DNA of 8,689 nucleotides from an uncultured Ignavibacteria bacterium (GCA_903911805.1 CAIWET010000331.1:1-8689), one strand, 5' to 3'. Positions 1 through 7,059 are shown, counted from the first letter of the stretch. Numbers and translations are program-made. The notes: generated by a model from the letters alone, not told the origin.

Positions 1-93
1 CAAAAATAAATAAAAATTTATATTTTTAATGTTTGTTTATATTCCTAAAATTCGTAATTTTACTTAAGTTTAAATTAAAATTGAAGTGATATT

Positions 94-594
94 ATGTTAT
101 ATAAATATAACGATGAAGAAGAGCAACTTCCACCATTAACTGAGGAATTGATTGAATTGATTCAAGGGCAGACCAATTTCATTTCAAATGCCTCTAATAT
201 GGCATCTCTGATTTTTTACAGTCTTAAAGATTTGAATTGGGCTGGATTTTATATGCTTTCTGGCGATGAATTGATTTTGGGACCTTTCCAAGGAAAACCT
301 GCTTGCCAGAAAATTGACTTAGGCAAAGGAGTTTGCGGTTCATCTGCAAAGAATCTAAAACCAATTTTGGTAAATAATGTTCACGAGTTTCCAGGCCATA
401 TCGCCTGCGACCCAATGTCAAGATCTGAAATGGTTGTTCCAATTATATTTAAGCAAAAATTGATTGGAGTTTTAGATATCGATTCTCCAATTTTCGATAG
501 ATTTACTAATTCTGATTTGGAATTAGCCGAAGATATGATAAGTATAATTTTAGAAAATTCTGATATTGAATCAATTTCTAATTATTATGCATAA
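94..594 (+). CDS. msrC: Free methionine-(R)-sulfoxide reductase (GAF-domain fRMsr)
   Basis: A 166-residue cytosolic GAF-domain protein of the fRMsr family (E. coli YebR/MsrC type). The family reduces free methionine-R-sulfoxide, with thioredoxin regenerating the enzyme. The GAF fold spans about residues 35-160. The family signature is clear: LNWAGFY at 47-53, GPFQGKPAC at 63-71, GKGVCG at 77-82 and FPGHIACD at 99-106. All three conserved cysteines are present (C71, C81, C105), with the same 10- and 24-residue spacing as C84, C94 and C118 of the E. coli enzyme, so the protein should be active. Length is normal for the family. No strong ribosome binding site precedes the ATG. A one-mismatch copy of the TAnnTTTG promoter element (TAAGTTTA, 65-72) lies upstream. 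The last codons overlap the next gene by 8 bp, so the two are probably co-transcribed. Confidence 0.93.
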   Translation: MLYKYNDEEEQLPPLTEELIELIQGQTNFISNASNMASLIFYSLKDLNWAGFYMLSGDELILGPFQGKPACQKIDLGKGVCGSSAKNLKPILVNNVHEFPGHIACDPMSRSEMVVPIIFKQKLIGVLDIDSPIFDRFTNSDLELAEDMISIILENSDIESISNYYA

Positions 595-2251
595 AAAGAT
601 AATTTTTATATTAATCTTTTTAATAAATTTTAATGCTTTTTCGCAGATTAAAATCAGCGAACTTATGCCTTCGCCCAAAACGAATGAGCCTGAGTGGATT
701 GAATTTTATAATAATTCAGACAATCTTATCAATTCTAAAAGTTGGCAATTATCAAATTATAATTCAAGAAAGCAACTTCCTGAATTTAACTTTCAACCTC
801 ATAAATTCACTGTTTTAACCAAAGATACAATTCTTCTAAAAACTTTAAGAAAAGTTCCAGAAAGTGCTATTTTAATTCAATTTCTAATTCCTTCATTGCA
901 TAATGGAGCAGATACTATCTCGATTTTCAATAGTGATTCTATTAAGCAAGATTGCTTGATTTATAATTCTTCCTGGACTTCCACAGGAATATCTTTGGAA
1001 AGAATTGATTATGATGCTTCAGCAGAAATTCGAGCAAATATTGGCAAATGCTTGGATAAGGACAGTACTACAATAGGAAGAATAAATAGCATTTCATTAA
1101 AAGACCATAATTTTATTGTTGATGTAAAAAATGATTCAACAATTTTAATAAAAAATATTGGTAAAAGAAATCTAGAATCAATCAAAATCTCAGCGAAATA
1201 TAATAGAATCGATGAAAATCAAAGCTCGGAAGATTCTTTGCATTTAATTGCTCTGATAAACCAAATGGATTCTGCATTTTATGTACCTAATTTTGCAAAT
1301 CTAAGAGAAAAACCAATTTCAGATGGACTTTATGAATATTTAATAACATTGAGTTATTCAGCGTTAGACACTACAATTGAAATATCGAAGAAATTGTATT
1401 TTTATAAATCATATTCTTATGGAAAATTATTAATAAATGAATTTTTGCCCAATCCAACTGCTAATAATGGTGAGTTTATCGAAATATATAACACTACAAA
1501 AGATACAATTTACTTAAGAAATTACCAAATTACTGGGAAAGATTCTAAAGAACAAAAAGACAGCATTTTGATTAATTGTCTGAACTGCTTTATTTCACCA
1601 AAAGATTATTTTGTTGTTACAAACGATACATCGTTATTTACAAAATACCCAGAATTGAAAAATTCAAAAAGAGCTTTTTATAAAAAATCAACATTTAGCT
1701 TAAGCACTACAAAAGACCATATTGGAATTATCGATTATAATGGTCAATATTTGGATACATTGAATTATACAGATGATTGGTATAATTCAGTTATGACCTC
1801 GACAAAAGATATCAGTATTGAAAAGAAAAGCAAAACGAAATCTTCAAATGACATAAATATTTGGATTGCTTCAAAAGATTCGAGTGGAGCTACTCCTGGC
1901 AGAGTTAATAGCTATAACATTGAAGAAACAGATAGCGTTAGTGACTCAGGATTAATAAATATTAATCCCAATCCATTTTCCAGAAACAGCCAATTTGCCA
2001 ATGGTTTAATTGAAATTAAAGCAAAAAAATCTATTAAAGAAATTAAGCTGATAATTTTAAATACGTCAGGACAGGAAATTACTCAATTAATACCAAGATA
2101 TTTTGGCAGTTTAGAAGTAACAAGTAGCTGGGATGGAAGAGATAAAAATTCAATTTTACAAGATATTGGACCATATATTTTAATCGTCCAAATCAAATAC
2201 CACGACGATTCTGAAGAAAGCTACAAAAAATTAATAGTTATTGGAGAATAG
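587..2251 (+). CDS. Exported protein with two lamin-tail domains and a FlgD-like C-terminus
   Basis: A 554-residue exported protein of unknown role. Residues 1-20 form a signal peptide (MHKK, a hydrophobic stretch, then AFSQ) with no lipobox. Two lamin-tail-like beta modules follow. Module 1 (about 21-170) opens with ISELMPSP and EWIEFYN and closes with IGRINS. Module 2 (about 281-442) opens with LLINEFLPNP and EFIEIYN and closes with TPGRVNS. The segment between (about 172-275) looks like a beta-sandwich linker, possibly CARDB-like. The C-terminus (about 455-554) starts with INPNPFS, contains the SSWDGRD motif of FlgD-Ig domains and ends KKLIVIGE, which resembles type IX secretion sorting domains, so the protein may be surface-anchored or released. 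I chose the ATG at 587 over an in-frame TTG at 566 because the signal peptide begins there; it overlaps the upstream stop as ATGCATAA. Lamin-tail domains often occur in secreted nucleases and adhesins, but no catalytic domain is visible here. Confidence 0.85.
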   Translation: MHKKIIFILIFLINFNAFSQIKISELMPSPKTNEPEWIEFYNNSDNLINSKSWQLSNYNSRKQLPEFNFQPHKFTVLTKDTILLKTLRKVPESAILIQFLIPSLHNGADTISIFNSDSIKQDCLIYNSSWTSTGISLERIDYDASAEIRANIGKCLDKDSTTIGRINSISLKDHNFIVDVKNDSTILIKNIGKRNLESIKISAKYNRIDENQSSEDSLHLIALINQMDSAFYVPNFANLREKPISDGLYEYLITLSYSALDTTIEISKKLYFYKSYSYGKLLINEFLPNPTANNGEFIEIYNTTKDTIYLRNYQITGKDSKEQKDSILINCLNCFISPKDYFVVTNDTSLFTKYPELKNSKRAFYKKSTFSLSTTKDHIGIIDYNGQYLDTLNYTDDWYNSVMTSTKDISIEKKSKTKSSNDINIWIASKDSSGATPGRVNSYNIEETDSVSDSGLININPNPFSRNSQFANGLIEIKAKKSIKEIKLIILNTSGQEITQLIPRYFGSLEVTSSWDGRDKNSILQDIGPYILIVQIKYHDDSEESYKKLIVIGE

Positions 2252-2255
2252 GGAG

Positions 2256-3092
2256 TTAAACTGGTCTCTTTTTTATTAGTCCACCTTTAACGTCTTTTAT
2301 AGATTGCTGGATTATAAAAGCATCTGGATCAATAGCATCTATTTCATTTAATGTTTTATTTACTTCAATTCTTGTTACAACAGAAAATAGAATATCCCTG
2401 CGGTAATTATGCTCAGCATATTTGCTTTTAGAAAGGTAAACAGTCGTAGCTCTTCCCATTTTTTCTTGCAAAGCTAACCTTATTTCTTCGTGCTTAGGAC
2501 TTATGATAGTTAGCCCTATATATTCCTCAATACCAGTAATGATAAAATCTGCCATTTTAGCAGCAGAAAAATAAATCAAAATGGAATACATTGCAGTTTC
2601 GATATTAATAATTAAAGCAGATAAAGTGAAAAGAATTATATTGAAAGTCGTGATAAAATCGCCGACAGTTGTTCTGAATTTTCTGCTAAATACTATTGCG
2701 ATATTTTCAGTACCATCAATAACTGCACCGCCACGAATTGACAAACCAATTCCAATCCCAAGAAAACCTCCACCAAATACTGCTATTAAAAGTCGATCTT
2801 GAGTAATTGCCGGAATGGTAATAAAATGAACTAAAATTGAGAGTGAAATAATTGCTAATATACTCTTTACCAAAAATATATTTGAATTTTGCTTAAAGCC
2901 AATAAATAATAATGGGATATTGATTAAAACAATCAGAAAAGATAAATCAATCCCAGTAACTTGGTTAGTGAGCAATGAGATTCCCATTGCTCCTCCATCA
3001 ATAAAATTATTTGGTAGAAGAAAACCTTTAAGTCCAATCGAAGCAGAAAGAATACCAAGAGCAATAAGCAATATTTCCTTCAGTTTTCTCAT
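2256..3092 (-). CDS. YitT-family membrane protein (DUF161 plus DUF2179)
   Basis: A 278-residue inner-membrane protein of the YitT family. Residues about 1-190 hold five to six hydrophobic segments with the family motifs LPNNFIDGGAMGISLL (near 26-41) and GIGIGLSIRGGAVIDGTE (near 111-128). The soluble C-terminal part (about 195-275) matches DUF2179, with GLTIISPKHEEIRLAL at its start and DPDAFIIQQS near its end. The biochemical function of the family is not settled; a transport role has been proposed. It is the last gene of the minus-strand cluster: its ATG overlaps the coaD stop as ATGA, which suggests translational coupling. Its stop lies only 4 bp from the stop of the converging lamin-tail gene, so there is no room for a separate terminator. 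Confidence 0.9.
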   Translation of the reverse strand: MRKLKEILLIALGILSASIGLKGFLLPNNFIDGGAMGISLLTNQVTGIDLSFLIVLINIPLLFIGFKQNSNIFLVKSILAIISLSILVHFITIPAITQDRLLIAVFGGGFLGIGIGLSIRGGAVIDGTENIAIVFSRKFRTTVGDFITTFNIILFTLSALIINIETAMYSILIYFSAAKMADFIITGIEEYIGLTIISPKHEEIRLALQEKMGRATTVYLSKSKYAEHNYRRDILFSVVTRIEVNKTLNEIDAIDPDAFIIQQSIKDVKGGLIKKRPV

Positions 3093-3571
3093 TGTTGAGT
3101 ATTATTATCTCTAAGCATTGATTGAACAATTGCTGGAACAAAATCGCTAACATCTTGGTTGTATTTCGCTAATTCTCTGATAATTGAAGAATTGAGATAA
3201 GTATATTTTTCGTGAGGCATCATAAAAACTGTCTGAATTTCAGCAATTTTTCGATTCATCAAAGCCAATTGAAATTCATATTCAAAATCAGTCATTGCTC
3301 TAACGCCACGAATAATGCAGATTGCATTTTTCTTTTTAGCAAAATCTACAATCAAACCACTGTGAGTTTCTACCACAACGTTTGTTAAATGCTTTAGGCT
3401 CTCAACAGCCATAAGATATCGTTCATCTGCTGAAAAAAGCGATTGTTTTTTTGAGTTAATCCCCAAAACAACAATCACTTTGTCATACATCATCGCCGAA
3501 CGTTCAATAACATCGATATGCCCTAAGGTAATCGGGTCGAATGTGCCGGGATAAATCGCAATCTTTTCCAT
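3089..3571 (-). CDS. coaD: Pantetheine-phosphate adenylyltransferase
   Basis: A 160-residue cytosolic enzyme that transfers AMP from ATP to 4'-phosphopantetheine, giving dephospho-CoA, the penultimate step of CoA synthesis. It belongs to the nucleotidyltransferase superfamily. Visible motifs are PGTFDPITLGH at residues 8-18 (the T/HxGH nucleotide-binding motif with H18), IRGVRAMTDFEYE near 87-99, ALMNRKI near 103-109, and YTYLNSSIIREL near 123-134 (the usual SSS-x-x-RE region). Length equals the family norm (about 159-161). The start ATG shares one base with the stop of the permease gene upstream (TAATG), and the stop overlaps the yitT-like gene. Being inside this operon ties expression of an essential gene to its metal and Fe-S neighbours. 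Identification is firm. Confidence 0.97.
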   Translation of the reverse strand: MEKIAIYPGTFDPITLGHIDVIERSAMMYDKVIVVLGINSKKQSLFSADERYLMAVESLKHLTNVVVETHSGLIVDFAKKKNAICIIRGVRAMTDFEYEFQLALMNRKIAEIQTVFMMPHEKYTYLNSSIIRELAKYNQDVSDFVPAIVQSMLRDNNTQQ

Positions 3572-4839
3572 TATAGTACTTTGTAGCCTTTGTCTTCAAT
3601 TGCACTTTTAACAGCAGCCAAATCAAAGTTTCCTTCGAGATATGCAGCATTATCTGTTAAAACAACTTCAGAATTTGTAACGCCTTCAACAGCTGAAATA
3701 GCTTTTTTTACATTCATAACGCAATGATTGCAAGTCATTCCATCAATTAAGATTTTTGTTCTTTGATCTTCCATTTTTTTTATCCTTTTTTTATCAAAAT
3801 TTGGTTTACCATATTTTCTAAATACTGACATCAGTAATAGAATTAAAAAAATTCCTATTATACTCCATTCAAAAAGACTTCTCTCAGCACCGTGATGGTG
3901 GTGTTGATGTTCCAATCTCAAATTAGCAATAAAATCAATATTCAATAAAGCAAATATCCAATTTAGTAAATAACCAAAAGCAATTGAAGAAAAGCTTATG
4001 ATTAATACAAAAAGAACTGCTGTTTTTTTGCCTAATGTTTTAGTGATAATTGAGAGTGAAGCTGCGTTCGTTGCTGGACCAGTTGCCAAAAACACAAAAG
4101 CTGCTCCAGGTGAAAATCCTTTTAACATCAAACTTATAGCAATTGGTATTGAAGCTGTTGCGCAAACGTACATTGGAATTCCAATAGCTGCTAATATAAG
4201 CATCCCAAGAATTCCATCAGTTATTCCAAACTCCGAAAAGAAATTTTCAGGCACGAAATAAGTTATCAGTCCGGCAATAAGCAATCCAAAAATAAATTGT
4301 TCTGTTATGTCATCTAAAAATTCGATATATGCATATCTAAACGTTTTTAATACTCTTTTGAAAAAGCTTAGATTTGGGTCAATAGTATATTCATCAACTG
4401 CAATTATCCTTTGTTCATCGTGTTCGTCTGTTTTAATTTTGGTTGTTACCCATCCACCAAAAATACCCATTATAAAAGCGGCAATTGGACGGAATATAGC
4501 GAAAACAGGACCTAATAATCCATAAGTTGCTATCATCGAATCCACTCCAGTTTGAGGAGTAGATATCAGAAACGAAACAACAGCACCTTTAGATGCTCCA
4601 TTTTTGGAGATATATACTGCTGTAGGAATAACTCCACAAGAGCATAATGGTAATGGTACTCCAAGCATTGCTGCTTTGATAACTGACCAAATATTATTTT
4701 TTCCTACGTGTTTGGTAATCATATCTTTTGTAAAAAAAAGATTGAAAAGTGCAACAAAAAACAAACCTAACATTAGATATGGAGCCATATCATAAAATAG
4801 ATTTTGAGTTGCGTTGAATATTCCAAAAAATGTATCCAT
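3571..4839 (-). CDS. SO_0444-type heavy-metal permease with His-rich loop and C-terminal HMA domain
   Basis: A 422-residue inner-membrane permease of the UPF0718 / SO_0444-type Cu/Zn efflux family, distantly related to ArsP permeases. About eight hydrophobic segments fall in two halves. The first half carries GVPLPLCSCGVIPTA (60-74, C66 and C68) and SFLISTPQTGVDS (89-101). The second carries IPMYVCATASIPIA (221-234, C226) and FLATGPATNAAS (250-261). These paired Cys and small-residue motifs are the family signature and probably line the metal path. A cytosolic or loop segment HQHHHH (311-316) is a likely metal-binding site. Residues about 361-422 form a complete heavy-metal-associated domain with GMTCNHC (367-373), which would bind Cu(I) or Zn and deliver it to the channel. 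The gene lies 3 bp after the sufT-like gene and overlaps coaD by 1 bp. Metal specificity (Cu, Zn or other) cannot be read from the sequence, and organoarsenical export is an alternative. Confidence 0.87.
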   Translation of the reverse strand: MDTFFGIFNATQNLFYDMAPYLMLGLFFVALFNLFFTKDMITKHVGKNNIWSVIKAAMLGVPLPLCSCGVIPTAVYISKNGASKGAVVSFLISTPQTGVDSMIATYGLLGPVFAIFRPIAAFIMGIFGGWVTTKIKTDEHDEQRIIAVDEYTIDPNLSFFKRVLKTFRYAYIEFLDDITEQFIFGLLIAGLITYFVPENFFSEFGITDGILGMLILAAIGIPMYVCATASIPIAISLMLKGFSPGAAFVFLATGPATNAASLSIITKTLGKKTAVLFVLIISFSSIAFGYLLNWIFALLNIDFIANLRLEHQHHHHGAERSLFEWSIIGIFLILLLMSVFRKYGKPNFDKKRIKKMEDQRTKILIDGMTCNHCVMNVKKAISAVEGVTNSEVVLTDNAAYLEGNFDLAAVKSAIEDKGYKVL

Positions 4840-4842
4840 AAA

Positions 4843-5166
4843 TTAAAATAATCCAAGGGTGAATTTTGCCTCTTCGGTTAGTCTGTCCTTGTCCCACGCT
4901 GGTTCAAAAGTTAGCATTACTTTGCAGTCTTTAACTTCGTCAATCATTCTGATTCTATCCTGAACTTCAACCGGGATTCCTTCTGCTTCGGGACAATTTG
5001 GAGCAGTAAGAGTCATCAAAACAACAACTTCTGCTTCTTCTGTAATCTGTATATCATAAATCAATCCTAAATCCCAAATATTTACTGGAATTTCTGGATC
5101 AAAAACTTGCTTAATCGCATTTAAAACTTTGAGCATCAATTGCTCGCGCTGTGTTGGCATCAACAT
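4843..5166 (-). CDS. sufT: DUF59/MIP18-family Fe-S maturation protein (SufT-like)
   Basis: A 107-residue soluble protein that is essentially one MIP18/DUF59 domain, the fold shared by SufT, PaaD and eukaryotic CIA2 proteins, which help mature Fe-S proteins. Motifs are DPEIPVNIWDLGLIYDI (23-39), LTAPNCPEAEG (53-63, with the conserved C58) and FEPAWDKDRLTEEAK near the end. There is no C-terminal PaaD extension, so a PaaD (phenylacetate) role is unlikely. It starts 6 bp after sufU, which supports a SufT role. The ATG at 5166 is preferred over the one at 5160 because a GGAG at 5176-5179, inside the end of sufU, sits 9 nt upstream. The family is certain; the SufT name rests on length and neighbour. 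Confidence 0.88.
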   Translation of the reverse strand: MLMPTQREQLMLKVLNAIKQVFDPEIPVNIWDLGLIYDIQITEEAEVVVLMTLTAPNCPEAEGIPVEVQDRIRMIDEVKDCKVMLTFEPAWDKDRLTEEAKFTLGLF

Positions 5167-5172
5167 ATATTT

Positions 5173-5625
5173 TTACTCCGTAATTGCTGTTTCTTCACTA
5201 TTTTCAAGTGCCTGTTTTAATGTATGCCAAGAGAGAGAGGCACATTTAACTCTCGCTGGGAATTCTCTAACGCCTGCAAAAACTGCCAATTTGCCTAATC
5301 CCTCGAAATCAACTTCTGATTCGGGATCAGATGTTACTATGTCGTGAAATTCTCCAAAAAGCTTTTTTGCGTTGTCTAAAGATTTGCCTTTAATCAAAGT
5401 AGTCATAATTGAGCCAGATGCTTTAGAAATAGCACAGCCATTTCCGGCAAATGTTACATCTTCAATTATATCATCTTTAATTTTTAAGTAAACTGTAATC
5501 TGATCACCACAAAGTGGATTATGCCCTTTTGCGTGAAAATTAAAATCTTCTAAAATTCCAAAATTTTTCGGATTTTTATTGTGATCTAATATTACCTGTT
5601 GGTAAAGTTCATCTAAATCATTCAT
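5173..5625 (-). CDS. sufU: SufU-type Fe-S assembly scaffold / sulfur-transfer protein
   Basis: A 150-residue cytosolic protein of the IscU/SufU family. The N-terminus (LDELYQQVILDHNKNPKNFG) is diagnostic. The three conserved cysteines are C39 in NPLCGDQ, C64 in GNGCAIS and C128 in RVKCASLSWHT, and D41, the usual extra metal ligand, is present. The stretch between C64 and C128 is longer than in IscU, with the insertion typical of SufU. This points to the Zn-binding SufU that takes persulfide sulfur from SufS and passes it to the SufBCD scaffold. No sufS or sufBCD lies in this window: sufU is the first gene of its cluster and pyrB is divergent upstream, so those partners must be encoded elsewhere. 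The promoter element TAAATTTG (5650-5657, minus strand) and a short palindrome lie just upstream. Confidence 0.94.
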   Translation of the reverse strand: MNDLDELYQQVILDHNKNPKNFGILEDFNFHAKGHNPLCGDQITVYLKIKDDIIEDVTFAGNGCAISKASGSIMTTLIKGKSLDNAKKLFGEFHDIVTSDPESEVDFEGLGKLAVFAGVREFPARVKCASLSWHTLKQALENSEETAITE

Positions 5626-5630
5626 TTATG

Positions 5631-5645
5631 TTATAGTCTCTATAA
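5631..5645. promoter_or_regulatory. 15-bp palindrome just upstream of sufU
   Basis: A perfect inverted repeat, TTATAG-TCT-CTATAA, ends 5 bp before the sufU start codon. It would cover the transcription start and leader if the upstream TAAATTTG is the -7 element. Its place fits an operator or a small leader hairpin. Such short AT-rich palindromes also occur by chance in AT-rich DNA, so support is weak. Confidence 0.3.
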
Positions 5646-5649
5646 TCAA

Positions 5650-5657
5650 CAAATTTA
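5650..5657 (-). promoter_or_regulatory. Putative sufU-operon promoter -7 element (TAAATTTG)
   Basis: On the minus strand this reads TAAATTTG, an exact match to the Bacteroidota-type -7 consensus TAnnTTTG, with transcription expected to begin around 5643. The surrounding 11-mer CTTAAATTTGT is identical to that at the pyrB promoter on the other strand. No convincing -33 TTTG is seen upstream, so the call rests on the -7 match, its position and its recurrence. Confidence 0.45.
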
Positions 5658-5786
5658 AGAATATAGAAACGTAATTTATAAGATATAATTTTTATTTTTT
5701 GAGTATTAATCGTATTTATCAACTTTTCTAAAAATCTTTCTTTTGCCTTCATTTATTATTTGCTAAAAAAATCTATAAAATTTACT

Positions 5787-5794
5787 TAAATTTG
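5787..5794 (+). promoter_or_regulatory. Putative pyrB promoter -7 element (TAAATTTG)
   Basis: TAAATTTG is an exact match to TAnnTTTG, 35 bp before the pyrB start, with a TTTG at 5759-5762 as a possible -33 element, though the 24-bp spacing is slightly long. The predicted leader is about 30 nt and contains an AT-only hairpin (TTTCAA / TTGAAA, 5807-5822) ending 7 bp before the ATG. The flanking TTTACTTAA also occurs at 59-67 upstream of the msrC gene, which adds some support. Confidence 0.45.
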
Positions 5795-5829
5795 TACTCG
5801 AAAGATTTTCAATTTTTTGAAATATTAAT

Positions 5830-6744
5830 ATGAAATTAAAACATATCCTTACATCCCAACAATTCACCGTACCGGTGATAATGGAATTATTTGAGCGTAC
5901 TAGATTTATGAAGCAAATAGTAGCTCGTGGTGGCACTTCAGATTATAGCAATAAAATTCTTACTAATTTATTTTATAAACCATCTACCAGAACCAGATTT
6001 TCATTTGAATCTGCAATATTCCGTTTAGGTGGAAAAGTTTTATCAACCGAGCAAGCCAATGAATTCTCTTCAGAAATTAAAGGCGAAATGCTGGAAGATA
6101 CAATTAGAATTACTGGTAATTACTGCGATGCAATTGTAATTCGCTCCCACGAAGAGGGAGGAGCCAAAAGAGCTGCAGAAGTTTCTTCAGTGCCAATCAT
6201 TAATGCTGGTGACGGCTCTGGCGGTCAACATCCAACTCAGGCATTACTAGATTTATATACTATTTACGATGAATGTAAAACTTTAGATGGGCTTTCAGTT
6301 GCAATTATTGGAGCTTTGGATCAGGGAAGAACAGCACGTTCATTAGCATATCTATTGAGTAAATTCGATAGAATTAAAATTTACTTTATTGCTCCGGATG
6401 AATTGCAGATTAAACCAGATATTCTTGCTCACCTTGATGAAAAAGGAATTGCTTATGAGCTTTCTAATTCAACAGATAAAATCATCAATAAAGTTGATGT
6501 TGCTTATCAAACAAGAATTGACAATGAAAGAATTTACGATCAAAAAATCGATTTAAATCAATATAATATCGATGCTGAAGTTCTTAAAAAAATGAAACAA
6601 AACTCAATTATAATGCATCCACTTCCACGTTCAGTTGAAATTTCCCACGAAATTGACAGCGATCCAAGAGCAGCTTATTTCCGTCAGGCGGAGAATGGAC
6701 TATATGTTAGAATGGCATTATTAACTATGTTATTTGATAAATAA
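5830..6744 (+). CDS. pyrB: Aspartate carbamoyltransferase, catalytic chain
   Basis: A 304-residue cytosolic enzyme that joins carbamoyl phosphate and aspartate to give N-carbamoyl-aspartate, the second step of UMP synthesis. The numbering runs parallel to the mature E. coli chain: STRT at 52-55, S80 and K84 in the 80s loop, R105, HPTQ at 134-137, GRT with R167, TR with R229, and HPLPR at 263-267. All carbamoyl-phosphate ligands and catalytic residues are therefore present. Two departures stand out. Position 231, glutamine in E. coli and normally conserved as part of the aspartate site, is Asp here (TRIDNER). The loop before HPTQ reads GDGSGGQ, one residue longer than the E. coli GDGSNQ. Length is normal. 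The gene stands alone: no pyrI regulatory-chain gene follows, only the repeat block. A related transcarbamoylase with altered amino-acid specificity is possible but less likely, because the 80s loop is ATCase-like. Confidence 0.93.
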   Translation: MKLKHILTSQQFTVPVIMELFERTRFMKQIVARGGTSDYSNKILTNLFYKPSTRTRFSFESAIFRLGGKVLSTEQANEFSSEIKGEMLEDTIRITGNYCDAIVIRSHEEGGAKRAAEVSSVPIINAGDGSGGQHPTQALLDLYTIYDECKTLDGLSVAIIGALDQGRTARSLAYLLSKFDRIKIYFIAPDELQIKPDILAHLDEKGIAYELSNSTDKIINKVDVAYQTRIDNERIYDQKIDLNQYNIDAEVLKKMKQNSIIMHPLPRSVEISHEIDSDPRAAYFRQAENGLYVRMALLTMLFDK

Positions 6745-6769
6745 AAACTTTATTCCAACAGATTAAAGA

Positions 6770-6800
6770 AAGACAGGTCTAAGACCTGCATCTACAAATA
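6770..6800 (+). repeat. Bracketing hairpin repeat, copy 1
   Basis: This 31-bp unit matches copy 2 (7311-7341) at 29 of 31 positions, in direct orientation. Its core is CAGGTC-TAA-GACCTG. Two changes (CA in place of TC at 6789-6790) shorten the stem to six perfect pairs. Both copies continue into TCTACAAATA. It begins 25 bp after the pyrB stop and has no T-run on the plus strand, so it is a poor terminator for pyrB. Confidence 0.9.
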
Positions 6801-6810
6801 CCAATTTCAT

Positions 6811-6936
6811 TATACTTTATCTTGAAGTCCCTCCCTTTAAGGGGAGGGATTTAGGGTGGGGTAAGGCGAAAACGTTCCATTTACGTGAAGAAACACACCC
6901 CCTGCCCCCATCTTGATAGGGGGGGATTAAGAGAAA
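6811..6936 (+). repeat. Long intergenic repeat, copy 1
   Basis: This 126-bp unit is about 90% identical by eye to the unit at 7064-7190. It contains a hairpin with arms TCCCTCCC (6828-6835) and GGGAGGGA (6842-6849). A four-run G tract at 6841-6861 shares bases with that hairpin. A second, imperfect C-run/G-run hairpin lies around 6905-6925 and ends in seven consecutive G. Confidence 0.92.
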
Positions 6937-6951
6937 GATGGATTCCTCATT

Positions 6952-7059
6952 TCATTCGGAATGACACCACGAAATTTGCTGAACCAGATCCTTCGCTTAG
7001 CTTAAGGATTACGGCATTATTTTGAATGCTTCGCATTCACTCAATCAGGGATGATTGAG
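6952..7059. repeat. String of four small hairpins between the long repeats
   Basis: Four inverted repeats follow one another. They are TCATTC-G-GAATGA (6952-6964), ATCCTT / AAGGAT with a 10-nt loop (6988-7009), TGAATGC-TTC-GCATTCA (7023-7039) and CTCAATCA-GGGA-TGATTGAG (7040-7059). The last two abut with no spacer. None is followed by a T-run, so they are not typical terminators. They may be further dispersed repeat units or an RNA structure. Confidence 0.6.

Noticed and set aside
566..586. Upstream TTG start for the lamin-tail protein
   Set aside because: It would put seven residues before the natural signal peptide start MHKK; the ATG at 587 gives a standard signal peptide and an ordinary coupled overlap.
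2243..2274. Bidirectional terminator between the converging lamin-tail and yitT-like genes
   Set aside because: Only a 4-bp GAGA/TCTC pairing with a long loop precedes the T-run at 2269-2274, too weak to call.
3998..4795. Several plus-strand open frames opposite the permease gene
   Set aside because: They are mirror frames of a clearly coding membrane-protein gene, without motifs or ribosome binding sites.
5807..5822. Attenuator or UTP-sensitive leader for pyrB
   Set aside because: The TTTCAA/TTGAAA hairpin is all A/T except one pair and lacks a following T-run or leader peptide; T-runs in the leader are not placed at the predicted start of transcription, so nothing beyond a weak hairpin is supported.
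6740..6754. Hairpin AATAAA-AAC-TTTATT at the pyrB stop codon as terminator
   Set aside because: The stem is entirely A/T, overlaps the stop codon and has no T-run after it.
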